From positions 397,104-461,103 of the forward strand of contig NZ_VLKZ01000003.1 of the NCBI RefSeq assembly GCF_007830185.1: a DNA stretch of 64,000 nucleotides, given 5' to 3'. The notes beneath the pieces are model-generated. The model searched no databases, had not been told where the DNA came from, and worked only from the letters and a program-made list of their open reading frames with translations. Source of the stretch: Halalkalibacter nanhaiisediminis (GTDB taxonomy: Bacteria > Bacillota > Bacilli > Bacillales > Bacillaceae_D). Below, in pieces: positions 18,455-27,214 of the stretch (positions within the stretch are counted from its first letter, which is position 1; each line of letters begins with the position of its first letter). The translations under genes and the position numbers were made by a program.

Positions 18455-19219
18455 ATGGATATTAAAGAACAAGTGGTTTTAGTGACAGGAAGCAGTAGAG
18501 GACTTGGAGCGGCTATCGTCAAAGCCTTTGCAAGAGAAGGCGCAAATGTTGTCGTTAATTATTTTCAAAACGAGGCAAAAGCACAAGAAGTAGTTGAAAG
18601 TATTGGAAAAGACTTAGCTATTGCGATCAAAGCAGATATTAGAGAACAGAGTGAAGTGGAAATAATGTTTGAACAAGCGAAGAATCATTTTGGACGACCA
18701 ATTACAACGATTGTCAATAATGCTTTAATTCATTTTACATTTGATGCAGTTAATAAGAAAAATGCAGATACTGTTACGTGGGATGATTACCAAGTACAAT
18801 TCGAAGGAAGCATTAAAGGGTCATTACATACAGTGAAAGCGGGCAAGAAGGATATGGCTGACCTTAACTTTGGTCGAATTATCAATATCGGGACAAATCT
18901 CTTCCAAAATCCAGTTGTCGCCTATCATGAATACAACACGAGTAAAGCAGCTCTTTTAGGATTTACGAGAACAATGGCAAGAGAACTTGGAGCAAATGGA
19001 ATAACAGTAAATATGGTCTCTGGTGGCCTTTTAGAGAAAACAGATGCTAGTGCAGCGACCCCTGATGAAGTGTTTAAAATCATCGAACAAAACACACCGC
19101 TTCAAAAAGTGACAAGCCCTGAAGAAGTGGCAGACTCTGTCCTGTTTTTTGCGTCCCCTTGGAGCCGAGCTATTACAGGTCAAAACTTAGTCGTTGATGG
19201 CGGCTTGGTGATGGATTAG
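18455..19219 (+). CDS. TPP-riboswitch-controlled short-chain dehydrogenase (FabG-like)
   Basis: A 254-residue classical SDR. The cofactor motif is TGSSRGLGAAI (residues 11-21), the NNA motif is IVNNAL, and the catalytic YxxxK is YNTSK. The residue 13 places before the Tyr, usually the catalytic Ser, is Thr in NIGTNLFQ. The last Gly of NNAG is Leu. Such genes are often labelled 3-oxoacyl-ACP reductase, but the TPP riboswitch in front points to thiamine metabolism, for instance reducing a thiazole or pyrimidine precursor. I recall thiamin-regulated reductases being noted in comparative genomics of thiamin genes; the actual substrate is unknown. AAAGGAGAG precedes the ATG. Confidence 0.88.
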   Translation: MDIKEQVVLVTGSSRGLGAAIVKAFAREGANVVVNYFQNEAKAQEVVESIGKDLAIAIKADIREQSEVEIMFEQAKNHFGRPITTIVNNALIHFTFDAVNKKNADTVTWDDYQVQFEGSIKGSLHTVKAGKKDMADLNFGRIINIGTNLFQNPVVAYHEYNTSKAALLGFTRTMARELGANGITVNMVSGGLLEKTDASAATPDEVFKIIEQNTPLQKVTSPEEVADSVLFFASPWSRAITGQNLVVDGGLVMD

Positions 19220-19233
19220 AGGAATATCATGCA

Positions 19234-19272
19234 AAATGCCTTATTGTTTTAGAGATAATAAGGCATTTTTTT
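19234..19272 (+). terminator. Terminator of the short-chain dehydrogenase gene
   Basis: Arms AAATGCCTTATT/AATAAGGCATTT followed by TTTTTT. A protein-like fragment ending WLAGIKG runs from 19262 to 19348 just after it and looks like a relic; the rest of the gap to 19487 shows nothing. Confidence 0.88.
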
Positions 19273-19487
19273 ATTGAGCCACGAGTATGTAGATAAGCTT
19301 CTTCGTATGGATTATTATGAAGATTGGTTAGCAGGAATTAAAGGTTAAATCATTGCAATGGTTGCGCACCTTCTGCTGAATTAAATAGTCAAATGAGCAT
19401 CCGTGTTCATAGAAGATATTTCTATAGAGTAATGTCTAGTTATGCTTTATTATAAATGAGGAACAATAGATTTTCTTAATCAATTCC

Positions 19488-19519
19488 AGAGGTATACCAA
19501 AAATGGTATACCTCTTTTG
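19488..19519 (+). terminator. Stand-alone intrinsic terminator before sbcD
   Basis: A perfect 11-bp stem AGAGGTATACC/GGTATACCTCT with a six-base loop and TTTT. It insulates sbcDC from upstream transcription. Confidence 0.8.
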
Positions 19520-19585
19520 ACATACTGTACTTATAGAAAGAGTGAACATTGACATATGATCAATTTAAAAAGGGCGGTGCTTCAT

Positions 19586-20743
19586 TTGAAATTATTCCAT
19601 ACAGCGGATTGGCACCTTGGAAAGCTTGTTCAAGGTGTATATATGACAGAAGATCAGAGATATGTTTTACAACAATTTGTACAGGCGATTGAAGAGGAGA
19701 AGCCTGATGCAGTGATCATTGCAGGTGACTTGTATGATCGTGCGATTCCACCGACAGAAGCGGTTGATTTATTAGATGAGATGTTAGAGACCATTGTCAT
19801 TAAGTTGAAGACACCAGTGCTTGCGATTGGTGGAAATCATGACGGTCCAGAACGATTGAACTTCGGTAGTCAGATCATGAAATCAACTGGCTTTCATATT
19901 GTTGGTCAATTCAGTAGTACGTTTGAGCCTGTTGTATTGAAAGATGAACATGGAGATGTGCATTTTCACTTAATTCCATATGCAGATCCTAGTAAGGTAC
20001 GTTTTGAGCTGCAAAGAGATGACATTCGTACTCATGATGATGCAATGAGAGCGATCATTCAACACATCATAGAATCGATGGACGAGCAGGCTCGACATGT
20101 ATTGATTGGCCATGCGTTTGTCACTCCTGGTGGTGAGCCAAAAGAGAATACGAGTGATTCTGAACGACCTTTGGCCATTGGCGGGGTAGAGCATGTTCAT
20201 GCAAGTATTTTTGAACCATTTCATTACACAGCACTGGGACATTTGCATCAAGCTCACTATGTCAGCAATGAAACGATCAGGTATGCAGGCTCTCCGTTGA
20301 AATACTCGATTTCAGAAGAGCATCATCAAAAAGGTTATTTTATTGTTGAACTAGATCGAGATGGACAAGTAACGATTGAAAAACGATTACTTGAACCAAG
20401 ACGGAATATTCGAACAGTCGAAGGTAGAATAGACGACATTGAACAGCATGAACGAAACGAGGATTATGTCTTTATTAAACTACTAGATGAATCCCCTGTC
20501 CTTTCCCCAATGGAACGTGTTCGCTCGGTTTATCCTAACGCAATGCATGTTGAGCGAAAGATCGTTCCAGTGATGGCTGGAAACGAATATGATGCTGTGG
20601 TCGCACGTTCGAAAATGGATGAACTCTCCCTGTTTAAAGCCTTTTATAAAGAAGTAAAAGGAACGGAGATCTCTGCAAAATCGGAAAGATTATTCAAAGA
20701 AGCCTTACAGGAGACGATCGAAAAGGAAGGTGAACGAGGATGA
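19586..20743 (+). CDS. sbcD: Nuclease SbcCD subunit D
   Basis: A 385-residue Mre11-type phosphoesterase that, with SbcC, opens hairpins and degrades DNA ends during repair. Metal-binding motifs are present in order: TADWHLGK at the N-terminus, GDLYDR, GGNHDG, GHAF and ALGHLHQAH. The TTG at 19586 was chosen because the conserved family start is M-x-hydrophobic-HTADWHLGK, and an AGGGCGGTG site lies just upstream. An in-frame ATG ten codons earlier lies in the ribosome-site region. The 3' end overlaps sbcC by four bases (ATGA), so the pair is translationally coupled. Confidence 0.95.
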   Translation: MKLFHTADWHLGKLVQGVYMTEDQRYVLQQFVQAIEEEKPDAVIIAGDLYDRAIPPTEAVDLLDEMLETIVIKLKTPVLAIGGNHDGPERLNFGSQIMKSTGFHIVGQFSSTFEPVVLKDEHGDVHFHLIPYADPSKVRFELQRDDIRTHDDAMRAIIQHIIESMDEQARHVLIGHAFVTPGGEPKENTSDSERPLAIGGVEHVHASIFEPFHYTALGHLHQAHYVSNETIRYAGSPLKYSISEEHHQKGYFIVELDRDGQVTIEKRLLEPRRNIRTVEGRIDDIEQHERNEDYVFIKLLDESPVLSPMERVRSVYPNAMHVERKIVPVMAGNEYDAVVARSKMDELSLFKAFYKEVKGTEISAKSERLFKEALQETIEKEGERG

Positions 20744-23700
20744 AGCCTATTAAACTAACGATCACTGCCTTTGGCCCATATAAACATTCTGAAACGATTG
20801 ATTTTAAGGAGCTAAACGAACAACGTCTATTTGTAATTTCTGGTAATACAGGAGCTGGTAAAACCTCGATTTTTGATGCGATTTGTTTTGCCTTATATGG
20901 GGATGCCAGTGGAGAAGATCGCGAAGACGCTAAAATGCTACGGAGTCAATTTGCGACAGATGAAGAAAGCACATCGGTCGACTTCGAATTTGAATTACGT
21001 AGACGCACATACAGAGTGTTCAGGCAAATGGCTCATGTGAAAGGAACGAACAAAACAGCAACGGGTGACAAGTATGAAATCTACGAAACGACTGGTGAAA
21101 GCGAAGTACTACTAGTCGATCGGTTAACAGTCGGTAACGTGAACCAAAAAATTCAAGACATAATAGGACTCACAAAGGATCAATTTAAGCAAATTGTGAT
21201 GCTGCCCCAAGGGGAATTTCGTAAGCTTCTAACGTCAGATACGGAAAACAAAGAAGAAATACTTCGTAAAATTTTCAAAACAGGTCTATATCAATCGATG
21301 ACCGAACGATTAAACGAAAAGCGGATCACATCACAAAAACAATATGAAGCCAAGAAGCAAGAACGTGATCTCTACATTAAAAATGTAGAAAAATCGTTAC
21401 CAAAGCGCGAAGACTCACTCCTTATGCAAGTATTTGAACAAGAGAACTACAACACGCATCAAGTTATAGAAGCTCTTGCGGCAGAGATGACGCATTACAA
21501 AGAAGAAGCAACAAAGCAAAAGAGTTTGCATGACGAACACAAAAAGAAGTTACAAGAACAAACAAACCATTATCATCAAGCCAAAACGGTTAATGAACGG
21601 TTCGATGCTCTCAGTAATATGCAACAGCAAAAAGAAGACATGGAGCAGCAACACCCACTGGTACAAGCAAAAGAGAAAAAGCTACAACAAGCAGTAAAAG
21701 CGAGTCAAATTGACATACATGAAGATCACTATCTTGCGGTCAAAAGTGAATTAGTTGAGTTAAAGCAAACGTTAGAAGCACAAGCGTTGGAATTAGAACA
21801 TGCAGATAAAGAGTTAACGTTAGCAGAGGTAGCTTATAAAGAGGAAGAGCAGAAAGAAACAGAGCGTGAACAAGCTACACTTTCAGTCAGTAAACTACAT
21901 GAATACATTCCTGATGTCACAGGACTTGATAAGAAAAAACAAGAATTGGCTAAACTCGAGAAAGAAGTCGAGCAACTAAAAGAAAAAGCTAATCATTTAA
22001 ATACAGAGCTACAAGAAAACAAAAATGAAAAAAGCAATCTCTCTCACAAGATCAAAGAACTAGAGGCAAGTGTTAAATCACTACCTGAGAAAACGGAGCA
22101 ACTGCTCGAAGTCCGAGAACAAGTAAAAGCATTACAAGAATGTATCGACCTAACAACGAAACAAACAGAACTATCGATTGTAGCTTTCAAGACAGAAGCA
22201 ATCTTAGGTAATGTGAAAGAAGAATACAAAGAGCTAGAGACAAAATGGATTGAAGGACAAGCTAGTATTCTAGCTGAACATCTTCATGATGGAGCAGCAT
22301 GCCCAGTTTGCGGGAGTCACGAACATCCAAATAAAGCGGAGTTATCAGAAGAGATCCCAACAAAAGAGATGCTTGAGAATAAACGAAGTGAAAAAGATGA
22401 GGTAGAGCGGGCATTTTTCAGCTCACAAGCAGAGCTAGGGACGATTACTTCACAAATTGAGACGAAAGAACAAGAATTACGTAAACTAGGGATTGAACCT
22501 AGTGTCATGAAGGCAACTCTTGAAAACGTCTTAAATCATGAACAGGATCTACAAACGGAAATAACACGCCAGAAAGCGGATCAACAAACGCTCGACCAAT
22601 GTCAGGATAAGCTAGCACAAGTTGAAGAAACAATTGAACAACTAGAAGTGAATAAGAACCTAAATGAAAAGCAATGGAACGAAACACTTTCAACCTGTAA
22701 AACAGAACAAGCACTATATGATCAAAGGTTTGGAACAATCCCAGAAGAACTACAATCGCTTGAAGCTTTGCAAGAAGAAATCAAACAAGCAGAGCAAGCC
22801 AAGCAAACGTTAGAACAAAAATGGAAAACGGTACAAGAACAGCTCACCCGTGCAAAAGAACGTATGCTCACGATGAAAACAAAAGTAGAGAGCTTCACGA
22901 ACCAACACAAAACAACATCAGAAAAGCTGGAGAAAGCCCTAACGACTTTTAAAGAAGCACTTTTAGAAGCGGATTTTCAAACAGAAGAGGATTATACGAG
23001 CTCAAAAATGACTAAGACAGAACGTGAAGCGTTAACGAACGAAATCGACTCATTTAAGACAGACTTCACTTCCATAAAGAAACAAATCACCGGGCTTGAG
23101 ACAGAGCTCCAAGACAAAGAACGCTTTAATCTTGTTACACTCGAAGAACAATTAAGAATGCTAGAAGAAGAAATTGAGAAGATGAGAAGTGAGTTAACGC
23201 AAGTCGAACATCATTTAACAACAGCAGAAGATGCCAATAAGAATATTTTAGCGGCGAGTGAGCAAGTAAAGGAAGCAGAAGAGAATTTCTATTTGCATAA
23301 AGACCTCTATGATGTAGTAAGAGGAGATAACAACAAGAGAATGTCATTTGAGCGGTACTTACAAATTGAATTTTTAGATCAAATTGTTCAAGCGGCCAAT
23401 CAACGCTTGCACCGGCTTTCTAATGGACAATTTCATCTTATCCGCAGCGACAGACTAGAAAAACGAGGCAAGCAAAGCGGCTTAAGCCTTGATGTATACG
23501 ATAATTACACGGGACATAATCGTGACGTCAAAACATTATCAGGTGGCGAGAAGTTTAATGCCTCACTAAGTTTAGCACTTGGCATGGCGGATGTGATTCA
23601 ATCGCACCAAGGTGGGATCTCAATTGAAACGATGTTTATTGATGAAGGCTTCGGCTCTTTAGATGAAGAGTCATTAAATAAAGCCATCGACACTCTGATT

Positions 23701-23832
23701 GATCTTCAGCAATCAGGAAGACTAATAGGAGTTATCTCACATGTTCAAGAATTAAAACAAGCAATCCCAGCTATATTAGAAGTGAAAAAGACAAAAGAAG
23801 GCTATAGCAAGACGGAATTTGTTATAAAGTAA
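20740..23832 (+). CDS. sbcC: Nuclease SbcCD subunit C
   Basis: A 1030-residue Rad50-like SMC ATPase. The N-terminal Walker A is GNTGAGKTSIF (about residues 34-44) and the Q-loop region VMLPQGEFRKLL is visible. Two long coiled-coil arms flank a zinc hook CPVCGSHEHP with C521 and C524. The C-terminus has the ABC signature LSGGEKFNASLSLA and Walker B TMFIDEGFGSLD. It holds the nuclease SbcD and processes DNA ends and hairpins. The start overlaps the end of sbcD. Length is normal. Confidence 0.96.
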   Translation: MKPIKLTITAFGPYKHSETIDFKELNEQRLFVISGNTGAGKTSIFDAICFALYGDASGEDREDAKMLRSQFATDEESTSVDFEFELRRRTYRVFRQMAHVKGTNKTATGDKYEIYETTGESEVLLVDRLTVGNVNQKIQDIIGLTKDQFKQIVMLPQGEFRKLLTSDTENKEEILRKIFKTGLYQSMTERLNEKRITSQKQYEAKKQERDLYIKNVEKSLPKREDSLLMQVFEQENYNTHQVIEALAAEMTHYKEEATKQKSLHDEHKKKLQEQTNHYHQAKTVNERFDALSNMQQQKEDMEQQHPLVQAKEKKLQQAVKASQIDIHEDHYLAVKSELVELKQTLEAQALELEHADKELTLAEVAYKEEEQKETEREQATLSVSKLHEYIPDVTGLDKKKQELAKLEKEVEQLKEKANHLNTELQENKNEKSNLSHKIKELEASVKSLPEKTEQLLEVREQVKALQECIDLTTKQTELSIVAFKTEAILGNVKEEYKELETKWIEGQASILAEHLHDGAACPVCGSHEHPNKAELSEEIPTKEMLENKRSEKDEVERAFFSSQAELGTITSQIETKEQELRKLGIEPSVMKATLENVLNHEQDLQTEITRQKADQQTLDQCQDKLAQVEETIEQLEVNKNLNEKQWNETLSTCKTEQALYDQRFGTIPEELQSLEALQEEIKQAEQAKQTLEQKWKTVQEQLTRAKERMLTMKTKVESFTNQHKTTSEKLEKALTTFKEALLEADFQTEEDYTSSKMTKTEREALTNEIDSFKTDFTSIKKQITGLETELQDKERFNLVTLEEQLRMLEEEIEKMRSELTQVEHHLTTAEDANKNILAASEQVKEAEENFYLHKDLYDVVRGDNNKRMSFERYLQIEFLDQIVQAANQRLHRLSNGQFHLIRSDRLEKRGKQSGLSLDVYDNYTGHNRDVKTLSGGEKFNASLSLALGMADVIQSHQGGISIETMFIDEGFGSLDEESLNKAIDTLIDLQQSGRLIGVISHVQELKQAIPAILEVKKTKEGYSKTEFVIK

Positions 23833-23854
23833 ATTGAAAAAGGTTCCTTTAATC

Positions 23855-23891
23855 AAAAAAGCTGTTGAAACATGTTTTCAACAGCTTTTTT
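23855..23891 (+). terminator. sbcDC terminator
   Basis: A near-perfect 16-bp hairpin AAAAAAGCTGTTGAAA/TTTTCAACAGCTTTTTT with a CATG loop. Confidence 0.92.
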
Positions 23892-23933
23892 CTATTAGTT
23901 GAACAGGGCCAGGGGTGTGTTATTTACGTTTTT

Positions 23934-23980
23934 CGGTCTAAGGGAGAGATAATTCGGTCTAATTCAGTATTTATCGGTCG
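23934..23980 (+). repeat. Three phased CGGTC direct repeats
   Basis: CGGTCTA at 23934, CGGTCTA at 23955 and CGGTCGA at 23975 are spaced 21 and 20 bp, two helical turns, so all lie on one DNA face. They sit between the sbcDC terminator and a decayed regulator. They could be a regulator-binding site or chance. Confidence 0.35.
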
Positions 23981-23998
23981 AACACTATTATCTGTTAA

Positions 23999-24211
23999 AT
24001 TTCGATAAGGCCATCCCCTGGTATAAAAGCAGATATCAAAAAGAAAGACGATCAAACCTTTATTTTAAAAGCAAAAGTCAAAAACAGCCTTGGCCTAAAT
24101 AGCTGGATCTTATCATGGGGAAGTAAAGCAAAAGTATTATCGCCAAAGTCGCTAGTTGAAGCGATCAAACGAGAAAAGATGAAAACGATCGAACAGCATA
24201 GACAAACCTAA
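23999..24211 (+). pseudogene. C-terminal remnant of a WYL-domain transcription regulator
   Basis: Only the last 70 or so residues of a YafY/DeoR-like WYL regulator remain. The frame reads through FILKAKVKNSLGL, then the WILSWGSKAKVLSPKSL stretch and EAIKREKMK to a stop, the typical end of the WCX/WYL C-terminal region. There is no start codon or ribosome site, and a stop lies just before the fragment. The helix-turn-helix and WYL core are gone. The remainder of the 23892-24326 gap has only the phased repeats. Confidence 0.75.
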
Positions 24212-24326
24212 AATTTTAATACAGTGGATCTCTCTAGAGAAGAGAGGCTTATTGTCATTTTAAAGGTTTGTACTACGGTTTAGACGAGTGAAAGATAGAA
24301 ATAATAACAAACAAGGAGGCGATAAA

Positions 24327-25064
24327 ATGGAACGAGAGCTAGCCTTTAAAGCATTAGTCGGATCAGCGAATTATAACTTATCAACTGCAGAGTCAGATAA
24401 GGATTACAAAGTCTTTGTGCTGCCAACCTTCAACGATTTATACCACGGTAAGCTGTATAAAGAAAGTAAATTCAATGAATCTTTCGACGAAGACTATCAT
24501 GACATTCGAAAACTCAGTAGCCTCTTTTGGAAATCTAATGTAAATTTTGTCGAGGTGCTTTTCTCGACTAATATCACAATAAATGAAAGTGATTTGATCA
24601 AAGAATCTCTCGAAAACATATTTGCAATGAAAGATGAGATTGCAGCAATGAATTTACCTTATCTCTACCAAGCATGTAAAGGGATGTACTTCAGCAAAGC
24701 AAAGTATATTGAAAAAGGGAATAAAGGTACACATTATTTAATTGAAAAATACGGATATGACACAAAGTCTGCGATGCATGCATTTCGAATTATGGATTTT
24801 ATTGAGAGATTTGCAGAGAATGGATTTACTGATTTTAAAGGTGCTATGCAGTATGATGATAAAGGTCGCAATTCAATGCTTGTAATAAAAAATGGAGAGT
24901 ATACAAAAGATGAGTACTTTACGTTAGTGGAAGAGAAAATGACGACCTTTGAACAATTGGAGAACGTCTACAATTGTCAACCAGTTAGAGAAGACATCAA
25001 GTATGCTTTAGAAAATATAATCTATCAATTAGTATTCAAAAAAATATGCAATGAACGATGCTGA
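24327..25064 (+). CDS. COG3541-type predicted nucleotidyltransferase
   Basis: A 245-residue protein of the DNA polymerase beta-like nucleotidyltransferase superfamily. The active-site pattern GS...DxD is in GSANYNLSTAESDKDYK (about residues 11-27), which supplies the metal-binding aspartates. The next region, FWKSNVNFVEVLFS, matches the substrate strand of this family, and a C-terminal helical region follows. The substrate is unknown: relatives modify nucleotides, proteins or RNA, and some act as antitoxins or defence proteins. ACAAGGAGG lies seven bases before the ATG chosen. The next gene, a helicase 160 bases on, has the same direction. Confidence 0.75.
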   Translation: MERELAFKALVGSANYNLSTAESDKDYKVFVLPTFNDLYHGKLYKESKFNESFDEDYHDIRKLSSLFWKSNVNFVEVLFSTNITINESDLIKESLENIFAMKDEIAAMNLPYLYQACKGMYFSKAKYIEKGNKGTHYLIEKYGYDTKSAMHAFRIMDFIERFAENGFTDFKGAMQYDDKGRNSMLVIKNGEYTKDEYFTLVEEKMTTFEQLENVYNCQPVREDIKYALENIIYQLVFKKICNERC

Positions 25065-25223
25065 ATTTGTGATACATAATGAATCATTAAGCTGTAAATC
25101 ATTTCAAAAAGGATTTTAGTGAAATTTCTTCTATCAACTTTTAAACTATGAAGTGATGCTAAGTTATTTTTGCGTGATAAAAGTGGATAAACAGAGAGAG
25201 CATACTTGGAGGAGCCAGAATAA

Positions 25224-26957
25224 ATGAATGCATTTCCAACTGAGAAAGATGTACAACAATGTATAGATCTATTATTAAATCAATATAGAGTTCCAGATCG
25301 AATCATTAAAAATATGTTTGGTCAAACAAACTTTACTAGGTTAAATACTTTACTCAAATCATTAGGAAAAGACACACTTGATCTAAAAGAATTAACGAAA
25401 ATGCTTATTAACGAAAAAGGAGCTTATCTCTTTGCTGGTAGTGGGGAAGAGGTAAGGGCGCTAAGGACTCACTTATTAAGAAACTTATCAGAAGATGAAT
25501 TGAATCAATTATATTTGCGAAATCCAGCGACTAATAAATCGATTACATCCCCGTCTTATATGATTTCACCATTAGTCAAGAAAAAGTGGATGATGGGTGG
25601 AGTGTGGCCACGTGACTTCGTTAAAACATTAGGCTTTCCGCTCGTTTTTTCAGGGATCTCTGTGCCGAAAACAGCAGCTACAGAAGCGATAATGGATGTA
25701 GAGGCGAGAAAAGCCGTTCCGCCACTTGCTGATTTTCAGTTAGGTTTAAAGGAACAAATGCTACGTGTGTTGAGTTCAGAAGGGGAACATACACGTTGCG
25801 TTGTAACATTACCTACGGGAGGCGGAAAAACAAGGGTTGCGGTTGAAAGTTATATTGAATGGATGCATGCGGGATTTTCTCAAGGAAAATACTTGATTTG
25901 GATTGCGCAAAGTGAAGAATTGTGTGAACAAGCTATCTCTTGTATTTCAGATATGTGGCAGGAAAAAGAGTATCCTGAGTCACTTAGAATCTACCGTTAT
26001 TTTGCTGGGAAAAACATTGGAGAAGAGCAGTTGATAGGTGGGGCAGTCATTGCAAGTATTCAGCAATTGTATTCAAGAGTCAAAAATAATGACCCAGTCT
26101 TAGAAGAAATCCTTCGTCATTGTGGAGCGATGATCATTGATGAAGCTCATCATGCCGTTGCACCAATGTACAATCAACTTCTTGAAAAAGCGCAAGACAT
26201 TTGTGGACCGAGTCTTTTTCCGATATGTGGATTAACGGCAACGCCTGGTAGAAGTGATGGTGATACAACAAAATTAGTCGATAAATTCCAAGCGCATTTG
26301 CTTCAACCACAAATATCAAATGACCCAGAATATCATCGAAATCCGCTTTTATACTTTAGACATAAAGGCTTTTTAGCAAAGCCAAAACATATTATCTATG
26401 AATCGGGACGTGCTTATGAAGTAGACGAACAAAATATAGATGTCGATGAAGATATGATTAATGCTGAATTACTAAATGTACTGGCTAACGATGAACACCG
26501 AAACTATCAAATTATTAAAAGACTAGTTGAGATACCAGTTGGAACAAACACGCTCGTCTATGCTTGTACTGTTGAGCATGCAGAGTTTCTCTCTTCGACT
26601 ATGAATGCCATAGGCCGTAAATCAGTAACAATTTCATCAAATACGCCAAAGGCAACACGCCGTATGTATATTGATGCGTTTAAAAAAGGAGAAATTGAAT
26701 TCTTATTCAACTATGGTGTATTAACAACAGGGTTTGATGCCCCGAAAACGGAGTATATCGTCATATGCCGCCCAACAACCAGTGTTGTCCTCTACGAACA
26801 AATTGTTGGAAGGGGATTAAGAGGGCCTAAATTCGGCGGGACAGAGTATTGTACAATTATTGATTTTGCTGATAATTTAAAGCGTTTAGGAAAACCACTC
26901 GCATACGCTAGGTTTAGTGCATTTTGGGAGAGTGAGCAGGTTGGGGTAGGGGATTAG
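25224..26957 (+). CDS. SF2 DEAD/DEAH helicase with unrecognised N-terminal domain
   Basis: A 577-residue protein. The first 170 residues are helical and not recognised. The helicase core then has Walker A LPTGGGKTR (about 197-205), DEAH at 306-309, motif III TATPGRSDG, and the C-terminal RecA domain with TTGFDAPKTEY and QIVGRGLRGP (motif VI). The arrangement is like helicases of restriction and other defence systems, which translocate on double-stranded DNA. No nuclease domain is visible in it. GGAGGAGCC precedes the ATG. It may work with the upstream nucleotidyltransferase, but the 160-base gap makes this uncertain. Confidence 0.82.
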   Translation: MNAFPTEKDVQQCIDLLLNQYRVPDRIIKNMFGQTNFTRLNTLLKSLGKDTLDLKELTKMLINEKGAYLFAGSGEEVRALRTHLLRNLSEDELNQLYLRNPATNKSITSPSYMISPLVKKKWMMGGVWPRDFVKTLGFPLVFSGISVPKTAATEAIMDVEARKAVPPLADFQLGLKEQMLRVLSSEGEHTRCVVTLPTGGGKTRVAVESYIEWMHAGFSQGKYLIWIAQSEELCEQAISCISDMWQEKEYPESLRIYRYFAGKNIGEEQLIGGAVIASIQQLYSRVKNNDPVLEEILRHCGAMIIDEAHHAVAPMYNQLLEKAQDICGPSLFPICGLTATPGRSDGDTTKLVDKFQAHLLQPQISNDPEYHRNPLLYFRHKGFLAKPKHIIYESGRAYEVDEQNIDVDEDMINAELLNVLANDEHRNYQIIKRLVEIPVGTNTLVYACTVEHAEFLSSTMNAIGRKSVTISSNTPKATRRMYIDAFKKGEIEFLFNYGVLTTGFDAPKTEYIVICRPTTSVVLYEQIVGRGLRGPKFGGTEYCTIIDFADNLKRLGKPLAYARFSAFWESEQVGVGD

Positions 26958-26966
26958 GTGCAGAAG

Positions 26967-27000
26967 GCGAACGGTTAAAAGCTGTTCGCTATTTTATTTT
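26967..27000 (+). terminator. Helicase gene terminator
   Basis: Stem GCGAACGG/CTGTTCGC with one wobble pair, followed by TATTTTATTTT. Confidence 0.75.
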
Positions 27001-27214
27001 GCATAAATAACTGTAAATCCAAATTGACCAAAATAAAAATGGGACCAGTTGTTATATTATTTTCAAACAAGCATAGTTATAAATTGAGTTTCATCTAGTA
27101 ATTTTGAAAAGTTTTAATTTGTTACAGAGGTTTACAAAGTTTAACTAGATACAGCTATCTACCTACTGTTTATTGTTTTCATCAAGTAAATAATCGAAGA
27201 GGAAGTGATTAGAA

